NCBI RefSeq assembly: GCF_001519065.1
Contig: NZ_KQ954253.1
Location: 378,707-442,706, forward strand
From: Novosphingobium sp. FSW06-99
Lineage (GTDB): Bacteria; Pseudomonadota; Alphaproteobacteria; Sphingomonadales; Sphingomonadaceae
Direction: 5' to 3'
DNA length: 64,000 bases
Shown here: piece by piece, positions 37,899-46,764 of the stretch
Position numbering within the stretch: position 1 is the first letter of the stretch
How the letters are laid out: each line of letters begins with the position of its first letter
Notes under the pieces: generated by a model
The model's database searches: none
What the model saw: only the letters and a program-made list of their open reading frames with translations
What the model was told of the DNA's origin: nothing
Program-made: the position numbers and the translations under genes

Positions 37899-38337
37899 CG
37901 ATTTCCACCGCAGCGCCCAACGGCAGCACCGGCACGCCGACCGCGCTGCGCGCATGGCGCCCGGCGTCGCCAAAGGCGGTGATCATCAGTTCGGAGGCAC
38001 CGTTGGCGACTTTGGGCTGGTCGGTGAAGGTGGCGGCCGAATTGATGAACGCGCCCAGCTTGACCACGCGCTCGATCCGGTCGAGCGAGCCGAGCGCCGC
38101 CTTGGCCTGCGCCAGCAGCATCAACCCGCAAGCCTGCGCAGCGCGCTTGCCCTCCTCCAGGCTGACATCTTCACCCAGACGCCCGGTCAGCAGCGTGCCA
38201 TCGACAAACGAGACCTGGCCCGAAACATAGAGCATGTCGCCCGCCAGCACGGTCGGCACATAGGCAGCAACGGGCGCGGCCGGTTGGGGCAGGACGAACC
38301 CTGCCGCGGCAAGCGTGTCAGCAACGGTATCGGTCAT
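37870..38337 (-). CDS. RidA-family protein
   Basis: 155 residues from ATG 38337. GDMLYVSGQVSFVDGTLLTGRLGEDVSLEEGKRAAQACGLMLLAQAKAALGSLDRIERVVKLGAFINSA is typical of the longer RidA branch (YER057c/UK114 superfamily, 'YjgF'). The usual catalytic Arg of imine deaminases is replaced near the end (SAVGVPVLPLGAAVEIDAV), as in the Rid5-7 type. Possible role: deamination or scavenging of reactive enamines; activity uncertain. It overlaps both neighbours. Confidence 0.8.
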   Translation of the reverse strand: MTDTVADTLAAAGFVLPQPAAPVAAYVPTVLAGDMLYVSGQVSFVDGTLLTGRLGEDVSLEEGKRAAQACGLMLLAQAKAALGSLDRIERVVKLGAFINSAATFTDQPKVANGASELMITAFGDAGRHARSAVGVPVLPLGAAVEIDAVFAVRTA

Positions 38338-38963
38338 TCGGTCTCTCCATGTACACGGGTCATGATCCAGGGCAGCGCGTGCGACCACGTGTCAATCCGG
38401 GCATGGGCGTGGCCCGCCTCGTGCGCGCAGGAAATATGCGGGGCCAGCATCGGCTCGCCACACAGATGCAACCGGTGCACTTCGGGGGCAATTTCGCCGA
38501 CTGAGGCATGGTGCTGCGGCAGATCGTCGATGAACACCGCGCGGCTGGGGCGATATTCATCCAGGATCGCGCGCAACGCGGGGCCCTTGGGGCCCTGGTT
38601 GGTGAACACCCGCGCGTGGATGCCGTGATCGGCCAGTTGCTGCGTGCGCGCGGCGCGCCGGTCATCGCCCAGATTGGTCAGGATCACCACATCGGCATGC
38701 GCGGCGATCGCGTTGATCCCTTCTACCGCGCCGACGATCGGGTGCTGACGGTACATCTCGGTGTCGAAAAACAGGTTGAGCAGGCGCCAGATTTCGGGCC
38801 CTTCGACCTGACGGCCATCGTCGGCATAGCGCATCGCCTTGCCAAAATCGTTGTCCTTCATCACGAAATCGATGCCGTGGCATTGCGCCACATAGTCCTT
38901 GAACGGGGCGACCATGTGCAACAGCACTTCATCGCAATCGCTGATCACCAGCGGGCGGGTCAT
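38334..38963 (-). CDS. HAD-superfamily hydrolase
   Basis: 209 residues. ISDCDEVLLH gives the DxD nucleophile pair (Asp9, Asp11), VVILTNLGDD the motif II Thr, and AVFIDDLPQH motif IV. A helical cap is inserted between residues 20 and 80 (GIDFVMKDNDFGKAMRYADDGR). Substrate not readable. It is part of a five-gene chain (DUF3572, HAD, RidA, GDPD, FemAB-like) in which each start overlaps the previous stop by four or more bases. Confidence 0.8.
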   Translation of the reverse strand: MTRPLVISDCDEVLLHMVAPFKDYVAQCHGIDFVMKDNDFGKAMRYADDGRQVEGPEIWRLLNLFFDTEMYRQHPIVGAVEGINAIAAHADVVILTNLGDDRRAARTQQLADHGIHARVFTNQGPKGPALRAILDEYRPSRAVFIDDLPQHHASVGEIAPEVHRLHLCGEPMLAPHISCAHEAGHAHARIDTWSHALPWIMTRVHGETE

Positions 38964-39196
38964 CGCAGTTTCTCCCAGGCCGCAGCCAGTGTTTCGGGGG
39001 GTATATCGAGCGCCGCAGCCGCCGCCACAAGATCCGCTTCGTGATTGGCGAGAAATTCGAGCACCGCGCCCATGATCACCGGATCGTCCACCCCTGCCCG
39101 CAGGGCATCGGGGGTCAGCCCGGTCAGCGCCAGAAAGCGATCGGTGCGCGGTTCATCCCCCAGCACGAAGACCAGCGCCTGGAGCGCGAGCGCCAT
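38960..39196 (-). CDS. DUF3572 protein
   Basis: 78 residues. ALALQALVFVLGDEPRTDRFLALTGLTPDALRAGVDDPVIMGAVLEFLANHEADLVAAAAALDIPPETLAAAW matches the small all-helical DUF3572 family of alphaproteobacteria. The frame may start a few codons further upstream. It is divergent from divK, a conserved neighbour in sphingomonads. Function unknown. Confidence 0.8.
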   Translation of the reverse strand: MALALQALVFVLGDEPRTDRFLALTGLTPDALRAGVDDPVIMGAVLEFLANHEADLVAAAAALDIPPETLAAAWEKLR

Positions 39197-39292
39197 CGGA
39201 TCGGCGGGCGAAGTTGGTTCGCGAATGATTGCCAGCGTCCTTTTGCATGCATAGACGGGGAACCGGTGTCTCCCGATGCATAAGGTCGTTCC

Positions 39293-39655
39293 GTGGCAAA
39301 AAGAATTCTGGTTGTCGAGGACAACGACCTCAACCGCAAACTGTTCAGCGATCTGCTCAAGGCCAAGGGCTTTGAGGTGGAGCCGCTGGCCGACGGATTT
39401 GCGGTGATCGAGCGCGCCCGCGCGTTCGCCCCCGATCTGGTGATCATGGACATCCAGTTGCCAAAGATTTCCGGTCTGGAACTGATCGAGGCGCTGAAAG
39501 CCGACGCGACGTTGCGGGCCATCCCGGTGCTGGCAGTCACCGCCTATGCCGGCAAGGGCGACGAAGAGCGCATCCGCGAAGCGGGCGCCGAAGGCTATCT
39601 GGCCAAACCGGTTTCAATCATGCCATTCTTGCAGGCAGTCGGGCAGTTGATTTAG
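39293..39655 (+). CDS. divK: Single-domain response regulator, DivK-like
   Basis: 120 residues, a stand-alone receiver. Acidic pocket ED at 9-10, phospho-acceptor Asp53 in LVIMDIQLPKISGLELIEALKAD, Thr83 in AVTAYAGKGDEERIREAGAEGYLAKPVS with Lys105. The DIQLP-ISGLE and AGKGDEERIR blocks are those of DivK, which controls the DivJ/PleC-CtrA cell-cycle pathway. GTG start. No pleD follows, unlike in Caulobacter. Confidence 0.88.
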   Translation: MAKRILVVEDNDLNRKLFSDLLKAKGFEVEPLADGFAVIERARAFAPDLVIMDIQLPKISGLELIEALKADATLRAIPVLAVTAYAGKGDEERIREAGAEGYLAKPVSIMPFLQAVGQLI

Positions 39656-39755
39656 GGCGAAAATGCGCGAACGCACAGCCTGGGCGAAAACGTGCGAATC
39701 ACTTCCCGAATACGCAGGCGAAGCGACAACCAGGCCGTCTTCCCGCCAACGGAGC

Positions 39756-40085
39756 TTATCTTTGCGAGGCCAGCCTCAAGAGGCGACCACCACGCTCATC
39801 GCTGACGATCTCTTCGATTTGCAGCCTCGTTTGGGGCGCAAGATCATAGACACGCGCACGTCCATCGCTGTCGACCTGCTGCGCTACGATCAATCCGTCG
39901 TTCCTGAGTCGACGCAGGATGATCTGGAAATTCGCGGCCGATGCTCGACTGAGATGAAACAGCTCGCTCGATCGGGTGGGACCGTGAACAAACAGATTGT
40001 AAATTACGCGAAAATCACTTGTTACGAGTTTGACTTTCAATATATCTTCGATGGTTAGGATCGTTTGCATATCGTTTCTCGTCAT
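39756..40085 (-). CDS. Small MarR-like winged-helix protein
   Basis: 109 residues. VTSDFRVIYNLFVHGPTRSSELFHLSRASAANFQIILRRLRNDGLIVAQQVDSDGRARVYDLAP is a winged helix: an HTH with 'G-P-T-R-S-S-E-L' and 'F-Q-I-I-L-R-R-L', then a wing with a D-G-R turn. It probably binds DNA as a dimer. No ligand pocket. Similar in style to the regulator at 41016-41501; both lie in an AT-richer accessory patch. Target unknown. Confidence 0.65.
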   Translation of the reverse strand: MTRNDMQTILTIEDILKVKLVTSDFRVIYNLFVHGPTRSSELFHLSRASAANFQIILRRLRNDGLIVAQQVDSDGRARVYDLAPQTRLQIEEIVSDERGGRLLRLASQR

Positions 40086-40112
40086 AATCCGAGATTCATT
40101 GCGGCCTTTTAA

Positions 40113-40418
40113 CTAGACGGCGATTTTCATTTGCGGCTCCACGGATGCATAGTCGGATTGCGTGGCCGCTGCCGGATACGTCGCCGCGCTGGTGGCTTCG
40201 TCCGTCGCGACAGACCCTTCGTATGCGGATCTTTCGACGACAATGATCTTCTCACGAAAATCGTCATCGCCCACAATATGGATATTACCCTTGATAAATC
40301 GCCCGATGAACGGGCTGATTATTATGGAAGAAATTAACCATAAAAATACGATCTTTATCACAGCGGAATTTCCTTTTCCCACCGATCGGATTAACCTTTC
40401 TAGTCCAGGAAATTCCAT
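40113..40418 (-). CDS. Small membrane protein, hypothetical
   Basis: 101 residues: one hydrophobic segment near 20-42 (AVIKIVFLWLISSIIISPFIGRF) and a soluble tail with DDDFREKIIVVERSAYEGS, then Ala/Thr-rich sequence ending EPQMKIAV. It could be a single-pass membrane protein. No family recognised, and the frame has no alternative competitor. Gene status is a judgement on protein-like character. Confidence 0.4.
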   Translation of the reverse strand: MEFPGLERLIRSVGKGNSAVIKIVFLWLISSIIISPFIGRFIKGNIHIVGDDDFREKIIVVERSAYEGSVATDEATSAATYPAAATQSDYASVEPQMKIAV

Positions 40419-40827
40419 AAAAACAATAATTAGCTTTATCGCTGAAAATTATCGCTATTTTCTGCATGCAATCGATTGATATAAATTTAATTCAAAATGG
40501 ATGTATTTTACTTATGTCCGCAAGATGATGTTGTTCATCCAATCGACCGCGACGCCGGCAATCGGTTGCCGCACAGCACCGCACCACGCCCGTCGACCAG
40601 GCCAAGGCGCGCACATCGACGCGGCAACGGCAGCACCAACGATAGAAAAGATGGTAAAACCGGCACCCGCGATTGTCGAGGGCGAGCGCTCTTGCACGCA
40701 TGAGCCATGCCGTGGCGCGGTTACAAGTCACATTCGGATCAAGCGAAATTGCGACTCGCGAACAAATTTCGATTATACGCCCACGACCAACACCTCAAAT
40801 CTGGCTCCGCGGCGTGGGACACGAGAC
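40419..40827. other. Intergenic patch with one doubtful small ORF
   Basis: 409 bases. The minus-strand frame 40512-40697 could encode a 61-residue peptide with one membrane segment (STIAGAGFTIFSIVGAAVAASM), but the overlapping frames are equally open. Nothing else was recognised. Confidence 0.3.
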
Positions 40828-41007
40828 ATGAAACCAGAAAATCTTGAAAAAAAACAGATATTTGAATTAAGAGAGCAAATAAAATTTTTAGTAGAGAAAA
40901 TAGATTCCATGGATTCAAAAAACCCAAAAATAATTCACGTCGGAGCCATCTTATCAACCGCACTAGAATTACTTGAAATTAGCCACGACGATTCATCAAA
41001 ACACTGA
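40828..41007 (+). CDS. Small helical hypothetical protein
   Basis: 59 residues: KPENLEKKQIFELREQIKFLVEKIDSMDSKN forms a charged coiled-coil-like helix, then KIIHVGAILSTALELLEISHD. AT-rich, unlike its surroundings. The preceding open frame is GC-rich and unlikely to be coding. It ends nine bases from the convergent regulator gene. Could be a small partner or inhibitor, unproven. Confidence 0.4.
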   Translation: MKPENLEKKQIFELREQIKFLVEKIDSMDSKNPKIIHVGAILSTALELLEISHDDSSKH

Positions 41008-41015
41008 TATTTAAT

Positions 41016-41501
41016 TTACCAGTTTTCTAAAAAATATTTCCCCATTATTGATCTCGACTTGTTCGTCATACATATCCAACTTCGGCGCTTGTCCGCAAGA
41101 TCACAGACACGCTTTACAAGGCCATACCCTTCGAGAACGGAAATCCAACGGATCACAGTCGTGGGCGCGACGCCAGCATCGAGCCCAACCGCAGTGACCG
41201 ACAGCCTTACATCAATAACGTCGGCGACAAACAGCTCAAGCAATATGTCCCAGGCAGGATCAGAAAATACTTCCATTCCAGCGAACGTTTTTCGGCGGCC
41301 TCGCCGTGATGCAATCTCCGACCTGGCTGCGCTCAAATGGTTATTTCCCAAATGACCACATTGCATTCTTGGAACATATTCTCCATCAAGAATGAGAATT
41401 TCTTGAAGAATATTCTCCAAAGCGACGAGTTTATCGCGGTTATAAGAAATCATGCCCCACCTCATCGAATAATCGAATGAAAAGTCCCGCACGAAATACA
41501 A
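41016..41501 (-). CDS. Winged-helix DNA-binding protein (MarR-like)
   Basis: 161 residues. After a variable N-terminus, SDPAWDILLELFVADVIDVRLSVTAVGLDAGVAPTTVIRWISVLEGYGLVKRVCDLADKRRSWICMTNKSR is a MarR-like winged helix common in sphingomonads ('DPAWDxLLDL...TTxxRWIxxLExxGLVxR'). The wing carries D-K-R-R. Likely a small repressor; the cognate promoter is not identified. Probably starts at the ATG at 41501, though internal Met codons also exist. Confidence 0.65.
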   Translation of the reverse strand: MYFVRDFSFDYSMRWGMISYNRDKLVALENILQEILILDGEYVPRMQCGHLGNNHLSAARSEIASRRGRRKTFAGMEVFSDPAWDILLELFVADVIDVRLSVTAVGLDAGVAPTTVIRWISVLEGYGLVKRVCDLADKRRSWICMTNKSRSIMGKYFLENW

Positions 41502-42378
41502 CTCGAGACGCTTATTTACCTGATCGATTGAGCCGTAAATTACGAATCAGGCAGTTCATAAATATATTCCAATTTGGTTAATTGGCAAAATAATTTAGCT
41601 CGAATTTTGAATAATCGACAATTATCATAGCAAAATATTTGATATTTATTTGATTATTATTGATAAATTTTATAGATATGCATCACAATATGGCTTGAAA
41701 AACATCGTCTTGCATGAATTTTCTCACGGCGCTTCGCGCTATTTTAGGAAAGAATTGCCTGCTGGAATAGGCCGCAAACCGCCTCCCTTTAAACACGGGT
41801 TCCAGGACCATCAGCCTTTTCGTGGCGCGCCACAGGAGCAACCGTTTGCACTACCATCCCAAAACTTGGGCCTCATACCAAGCTGCACTGACGTGCAGTC
41901 ATACCTCCCGCCCCTCCCCGCCCGACCATCAACGATACCAGCAGGCTATGCTGGTGGGGCGGGATGGTGGGGCGGGAGGTATGAACAGCGCTTTGCGCGG
42001 CCTGGTATCAGGATCTCGACGAAATAGATCAGGACACCGTGACGGAGCCGATTTTGGCCCGGCGTCTCAGCTATGCGGAACGCAATCCGTTCGCTGTCGG
42101 GATTGGGGACAAAGCAACGCGGCATCCGTTGTGACCGACGAACGACGCTGCGAGTTTACCCTGAGCGGCTGCGCAGGCAGCAGCCGAAGGGCGCTGCTGG
42201 CCACGGGGCATCTCAGGGCAATCACGGTGTGCTCGATTTAGGGTCCTCTGCGCAAACCCGGCTTGACCGCGCAAAAAAACGGCGGGCACCCGTTCCCGGA
42301 TCCCCGCGCATTGGCCACCGATCTGGCCATCACACCGTGTGGGCACCCCGTTCGGGATGCCCACACCTGCGCTCATCA
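41502..42378. other. Long intergenic stretch with palindromes and a gene fragment
   Basis: 877 bases. The left third is AT-rich (41560-41690). A palindromic block lies at 41883-41983. From about 41985 to 42134 (+) an open frame without a start reads CAAWYQDLDEIDQDTV, TEPILARRLSYAERNPFA and VGIGDKATRHPL; it looks like the 3' end of an unrecognised gene. The last 200 bases precede the TonB receptor stop, where GGGCACCCCG and CGGGATGCCC form a terminator-like stem near 42340-42362. Confidence 0.45.
41883..41983. repeat. Composite palindromic repeat
   Basis: CTGCAC/GTGCAG (41883-41898) is followed by a long hairpin with 15-bp perfect arms CATACCTCCCGCCCC/GGGGCGGGAGGTATG (41900-41914, 41969-41983) and further imperfect pairing inside. 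Build and GC bias resemble the blocks after msrA and after the YghO-like gene. Confidence 0.7.
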
Positions 42379-44988
42379 TCAATATGCGATCGTCAGCGTC
42401 CCGATCACCGCGCGCGGCGGGCTGACTTGCGCGTCGGTGCCACCGGTCTGCAGCGCCGACGTGTCGGGGCTGACGCTGCCGACATAATAGGCGTTGAACA
42501 CGTTGGTCACGTTGAGCTGCACGAACGACCGTTCGTTAACAATGCTCTTGAGCGAATAGCGCACGTCGAGATCGACCGTGGTGTAGGACGGATACTTCGA
42601 TCCCCACACTTGCACGCCATTCGCCACCGTCGGCGTGTTGCCCGAAGAATACAGCCCGACGTTCTCGTCGTTGACGTAGCGATCGGCGGTATGCTTGACT
42701 TGCGCACCAAGCGTCAGCGGCCCGATATCGCCCTGGAGACGACCGCCGATCATGAAGTGCGGCATCGCCGATTCAGACTTGCCGCCGGTCAACAGATAGG
42801 TCGCGCCACCCGCACAGGCCGACTGCCCCACTTCGACCGCAAGGACGGTCGAGGCGCACCCGCTGACACCCGAAATGGTGTTCTGTTCGATCCGCGAATG
42901 CAGCACCGAGCCAAAACCATAGGCCAGCACGTGCGGCGTGATCTTGTAGCTGACATTGGCATCGATGCCGTACCGCTGCACCGGGCCGAGGTTGGTATAA
43001 GTCGTGATCTGCTGGATGGAGTCATACGACGTGCCCAGCTTGTTGGTGTAATGCGTGTACCACAGATCGATCTGCCCGGTCAGGCGGCGCGCATTGTAGC
43101 GATAGCCAAGGTCGAAGTTTTCGGTCTTTTCCGGCCGAGGCTCGATACCGGGCGTGCCCTGCGGATAATAGAATGTGCTATAGAGCGACGTGGTATAGGG
43201 CGCCTGGAAGCCTTCGGAATAGTTGAAGAACACTTCGCCGACGCTAGGCAGTTTATAGGTGGCGCCGATGTTGGGCAGAACCGTGCTATAATTGTATTTG
43301 CGCGTCTGCGGTGCGGCCGCACCGGTCGCGGCTCCGGTTGTGGTGTTGTAAACATACGGATTGATGGCGCCATAGGCCGCACCGGACGCCCCGAACGCGC
43401 ACACCGACGACGAGGTGGCACCGGCGTTGTTGCGGGTAAAGCAATAGTCATCGAGCACGCGGTGCAGGAACGGTGCGCGCACGCCCACCGAGACGGTCAG
43501 GTGCTTGTCGAAGAACTGCCCGCGATATTCGCCCGAAATCTGGTTCAGTTCGGCAATCGATTCGGTATCGCGCTTTTCGATCGGAAAGCCGTTGGCGTCG
43601 ATCACCGGATCGTTGATGGCATAGACATCGACCGGGCTGCCATCGCTGTTGAGATAGCTCATTTCGCCGGTCTGGGTGATGTCCGACCGTGCAAAGGCAT
43701 AAGACAGACGCACCGTCTGGGTCGGCGTGACGTCATAGCGCAACGACGAAGTCAGCGCGACGCGGTGGGTCTTGGTCTGGCTGGGCGCATACATCGTGAC
43801 CGTGTCGAGCGTGTCGCCATCGCCATTGAGGTCCTGGCCGACGTAATAGCTGCCGTTGATATAGCCGGTCGCCTTGGTGTCGGTGCCGACCGTGGTATAG
43901 CCTTCGTGCGCCGAAACGGTGCCGCCGCCATTGGCCTTGGTGAACTGATAGCTGGGGTCGGCGGTGAACGTCAGACCATCGGCCAGCGTCAACTTGATCG
44001 CCGCGCGCAAGTTGAACAGGTTGGCCGGGTTGGGCCGATATTCATAGGCCGTGCCGCACGTGTTGGGCGTGTTGGCCACACCGTTGGTCGCCGCGGCGGT
44101 GGTGCACGGCGAATAAGTATAATAGGCGTTCTTGTACGACGACGGAAAATACTGGAACCCGGTGCCGTTGTCGGCCACCAACGGGGTGTTCGACACCGGA
44201 TCGCTGCCCGAAAAATTGTTGCGCAACTGCACATAGAAACCGGCCAGCGAGATGAAATCGCCATGCCCGTCATTGATCGGCTGATAGATCTTGCCGTTGG
44301 CTTCCCACTTCTTGATCTTGCCATAGTTGTTGTACGGCGAATCGTTTTCGGCGGTGCTGGCCGAGAACCACGCCTTGGTGCCCAGCGGACCCAGCTTGCC
44401 GGTTTCGATCATGCCGAACACGCGGTAATAGTTGTCGGTGCCGTATCCACCGGAAACTTTGGCGCCCATCGTGTCAGACGGCATGTGCGATACAAAGTTC
44501 ACGGTCGAACCGGTGGCCGACGATGTCGGGCTGTCGACGTCGGTGGTGCCAAGGTTGACGGTGACCGAATCAATCACTTCGGTGTCGAGCAGTTCGCCGC
44601 CGTAAAGCGCATAGTTGCCGTCGTCGTTCAGCGTCACGCCGTCGAACGTTTCGGACACGCGGGTGTTGTCGAAACCACGGATGTAGAAGTTGCCGCTGGT
44701 GCCGCCATAAGGGTCATTGTTGGTGTAGCTGACGCCGGGCACGAAATTGACCAGATCGTTGATCGACTGGCCGCCGACCTGATGCTGCAGCCATTCCTGC
44801 GTCAGCGTGGCCTTGGCCTTCGAGGTGTCGGGCAGATCGATGCCGCCGACCGAAAGATCGGCGCGATGCGCGCTGACCACGATGGTGTTTTCAAAATCCT
44901 GCGTACCGGTCGATTGCGCGAATGCCGGCGTGGCAATCGCCACGGCAAGAGTGCTGGCCGCTCCGGCCAGGGTGCGGATTGAACGCAT
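42379..44988 (-). CDS. TonB-dependent outer-membrane receptor
   Basis: 869 residues from ATG 44988 (the ATG at 45003 lies five codons upstream, without a signal-like start). Signal peptide MRSIRTLAGAASTLAVAIATPAFA; TonB box-like ENTIVVSA; plug domain with LQHQVGGQSINDLVNFVPGVSY, NFYIRGFDNTRVSETFDGVTL and STVNFVSHMPS. A 22-strand barrel follows and ends GVFN-like LTIAY. Cys-containing loops (APCTTAAATNG, CASTVLAVEVGQSACAGG) are external. Substrate unknown: no Fur box, vitamin riboswitch or hydrolase gene accompanies it. Transcribed divergently from the sphingolipid genes. Confidence 0.92.
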   Translation of the reverse strand: MRSIRTLAGAASTLAVAIATPAFAQSTGTQDFENTIVVSAHRADLSVGGIDLPDTSKAKATLTQEWLQHQVGGQSINDLVNFVPGVSYTNNDPYGGTSGNFYIRGFDNTRVSETFDGVTLNDDGNYALYGGELLDTEVIDSVTVNLGTTDVDSPTSSATGSTVNFVSHMPSDTMGAKVSGGYGTDNYYRVFGMIETGKLGPLGTKAWFSASTAENDSPYNNYGKIKKWEANGKIYQPINDGHGDFISLAGFYVQLRNNFSGSDPVSNTPLVADNGTGFQYFPSSYKNAYYTYSPCTTAAATNGVANTPNTCGTAYEYRPNPANLFNLRAAIKLTLADGLTFTADPSYQFTKANGGGTVSAHEGYTTVGTDTKATGYINGSYYVGQDLNGDGDTLDTVTMYAPSQTKTHRVALTSSLRYDVTPTQTVRLSYAFARSDITQTGEMSYLNSDGSPVDVYAINDPVIDANGFPIEKRDTESIAELNQISGEYRGQFFDKHLTVSVGVRAPFLHRVLDDYCFTRNNAGATSSSVCAFGASGAAYGAINPYVYNTTTGAATGAAAPQTRKYNYSTVLPNIGATYKLPSVGEVFFNYSEGFQAPYTTSLYSTFYYPQGTPGIEPRPEKTENFDLGYRYNARRLTGQIDLWYTHYTNKLGTSYDSIQQITTYTNLGPVQRYGIDANVSYKITPHVLAYGFGSVLHSRIEQNTISGVSGCASTVLAVEVGQSACAGGATYLLTGGKSESAMPHFMIGGRLQGDIGPLTLGAQVKHTADRYVNDENVGLYSSGNTPTVANGVQVWGSKYPSYTTVDLDVRYSLKSIVNERSFVQLNVTNVFNAYYVGSVSPDTSALQTGGTDAQVSPPRAVIGTLTIAY

Positions 44989-45296
44989 GTCGTGTACCCC
45001 CATGGTATGTGAACCGTAATGCTGCGGCGCACAGATTTGTGATTCGCCGCAGCCAGCGACGAACCGCCTGTGGAGCCCGCGCTAAGCACCGGATTGTTAC
45101 AATTGTGAGTAGTTTGCGACAAGCTGACCCGGTGGGGCAATGGCCGCGAAATGCTGCACATGCGTTGTTTGTGCAACACCCACCGGTTTCGCCGGTGGCG
45201 CCCGATCAGGCCCTTGCGCTTGACATTGCGGGGGCCTAGCCGCTTTTCCGCCGCAATCATCTGGCAGGGGCAGGCTTGCCCAATTGGAGAATTTGC
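44989..45296. other. Divergent intergenic region
   Basis: 308 bases between the TonB receptor and the ACP gene. A TTGACA word at 45220-45225 may be a -35 element for the rightward genes. CACCGG-TTTCG-CCGGTG (45181-45197) is a small hairpin. No gene. Confidence 0.4.
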
Positions 45297-45536
45297 ATGG
45301 ACCGCGCCGCAACCAGCGCCCGGATTGCCGACCTGATCGCGCCCTTCAACAAGAAGGGCATTGCGATCACCGATACGGTTACGTTTGCCGGCGATCTCGA
45401 ATGGGACAGCCTGACGGTGATGGATTTCGTCGCCGCGATCGAGGACGAATTCGACATCATCATCAGTATGAACCAGCAGGCCGAAATCGAGACATATGGC
45501 CAGTTGGTCGACGCCGTGACCCGGCTGAGGGGCTAA
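45297..45536 (+). CDS. Acyl carrier protein of the sphingolipid pathway
   Basis: 79 residues from ATG 45297. The phosphopantetheine site is Ser38 in LEWDSLTVMDFVAAIEDEFDI; the earlier Thr/Ala-rich helix and TYGQLVDAV end complete an ACP fold. It is distinct from the fatty-acid ACP (WDSLT instead of ADSLD). It precedes serine palmitoyltransferase by seven bases, the conserved arrangement in which this ACP delivers the acyl group to the transferase. Confidence 0.9.
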   Translation: MDRAATSARIADLIAPFNKKGIAITDTVTFAGDLEWDSLTVMDFVAAIEDEFDIIISMNQQAEIETYGQLVDAVTRLRG

Positions 45537-45543
45537 TCACCAC

Positions 45544-46761
45544 ATGACCGACGTTTTGACCCAGACCGACCTGTTTTCGAAATTCGATCCGCTGATCGAA
45601 CAGCGCCGTGCGCTGTTGTCGACCGGGCTGACCGACCCGTTCAACCTGGTGATGGAACGCGTGCTGTCGCCGACCGAAGCCATCTGCAACGGGCGCCCGA
45701 CGATCCTGCTCGGCACGTATAACTACATGGGGATGACCTTCGATCCCGATGTCATCGCGGCCGGCAAGCAGGCGCTCGACGAATTCGGATCGGGCACCAC
45801 CGGCAGCCGCGTGCTCAACGGCACGTATGCCGGGCACCGCGCGGTCGAGGACGCCTTGCGCGAATTCTACGCCATGGATCATGCCATGGTGTTTTCGACC
45901 GGGTACCAGGCCAATCTGGGCATCATCAGCACGATCGCGGGCAAAGGCGATTATATCGTGCTCGACATCGACAGCCACGCCTCGATCTGGGATGGCTGCA
46001 AGATGGGCGACGCCGAAGTCGTGCCGTTCAAGCACAACGATATCGAGGCGATGGAAAAGCGCCTGCGCCGCATTCCCGAAGGCGCGGGCAAGCTGGTGGT
46101 GCTCGAAGGCGTCTATTCGATGCTGGGTGATATCGCCCCGCTCAAGGAGATGATCGCAGTCGCCAAGGCGCACGGCGCGATGGTGCTGGTCGACGAAGCC
46201 CATTCGATGGGCTTTATCGGCCCCAACGGGCGCGGCGTGGCCGAAGACCAGGGCGTGCTCGATCAGGTCGATTTCGTGATCGGCACGTTTTCCAAATCGG
46301 TCGGCACCGTCGGCGGGTTCTGTGTGTCGAACCACCCGAAGTTCGAAATCATGCGGCTGGTGTGCCGCCCCTATGTGTTTACCGCCAGCCTGCCGCCCAG
46401 CGTCGTGCACACCGCCGCGACCTCGATCCGCAAGCTGATGCATGCCGGCGAAAAGCGCGCGCATCTGTGGGAAAATTCGCGCACGCTGCACGCCGGGCTG
46501 ATCGCACGGGGCTTTGCGCTGGGCACGCAGACACCGCAAAGCGCGATCATTTCGGTGATCATGCCCGATCTCGAACGCGGCGCAGCAATGTGGGAAGCGC
46601 TGTTGCACGAAGGGCTCTATGTCAATCTGGCGCGGCCCCCGGCCACCCCGGCCGGGATGACGCTGCTGCGCTGTTCGCTGTGCGCCGAACATACCGCTGA
46701 ACAAGTGCAGACGATCATCGGCATGTTCGAACGCGCCGGCAAGGCCGTCGGGATCATCTGA
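45544..46761 (+). CDS. spt: Serine palmitoyltransferase
   Basis: 405 residues, alpha-oxoamine synthase family. YNYMGMTFDPDVIAAG and GTTGSRVLNGTYAGHRAVEDALREF are the start blocks. PLP-contact residues are His145 (IDSHASIWDG), Asp217 and His220 (LVDEAHSMG), and the Schiff-base Lys251 in TFSKSVGTVGGF. It condenses serine with an acyl thioester to 3-ketosphinganine, the first step of sphingolipid synthesis; sphingomonads replace LPS by glycosphingolipids. The paired ACP gene and a YghO-like gene 3 kb away support the pathway call. Soluble homodimer by family. Confidence 0.93.
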   Translation: MTDVLTQTDLFSKFDPLIEQRRALLSTGLTDPFNLVMERVLSPTEAICNGRPTILLGTYNYMGMTFDPDVIAAGKQALDEFGSGTTGSRVLNGTYAGHRAVEDALREFYAMDHAMVFSTGYQANLGIISTIAGKGDYIVLDIDSHASIWDGCKMGDAEVVPFKHNDIEAMEKRLRRIPEGAGKLVVLEGVYSMLGDIAPLKEMIAVAKAHGAMVLVDEAHSMGFIGPNGRGVAEDQGVLDQVDFVIGTFSKSVGTVGGFCVSNHPKFEIMRLVCRPYVFTASLPPSVVHTAATSIRKLMHAGEKRAHLWENSRTLHAGLIARGFALGTQTPQSAIISVIMPDLERGAAMWEALLHEGLYVNLARPPATPAGMTLLRCSLCAEHTAEQVQTIIGMFERAGKAVGII

Positions 46762-46764
46762 CCG

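Noticed and set aside
42073..44982. 969-residue open frame on the plus strand opposite the TonB receptor
   Set aside because: It mirrors the receptor gene exactly, is Arg/Gly/His-rich without any domain, and follows from the codon bias of a high-GC gene.
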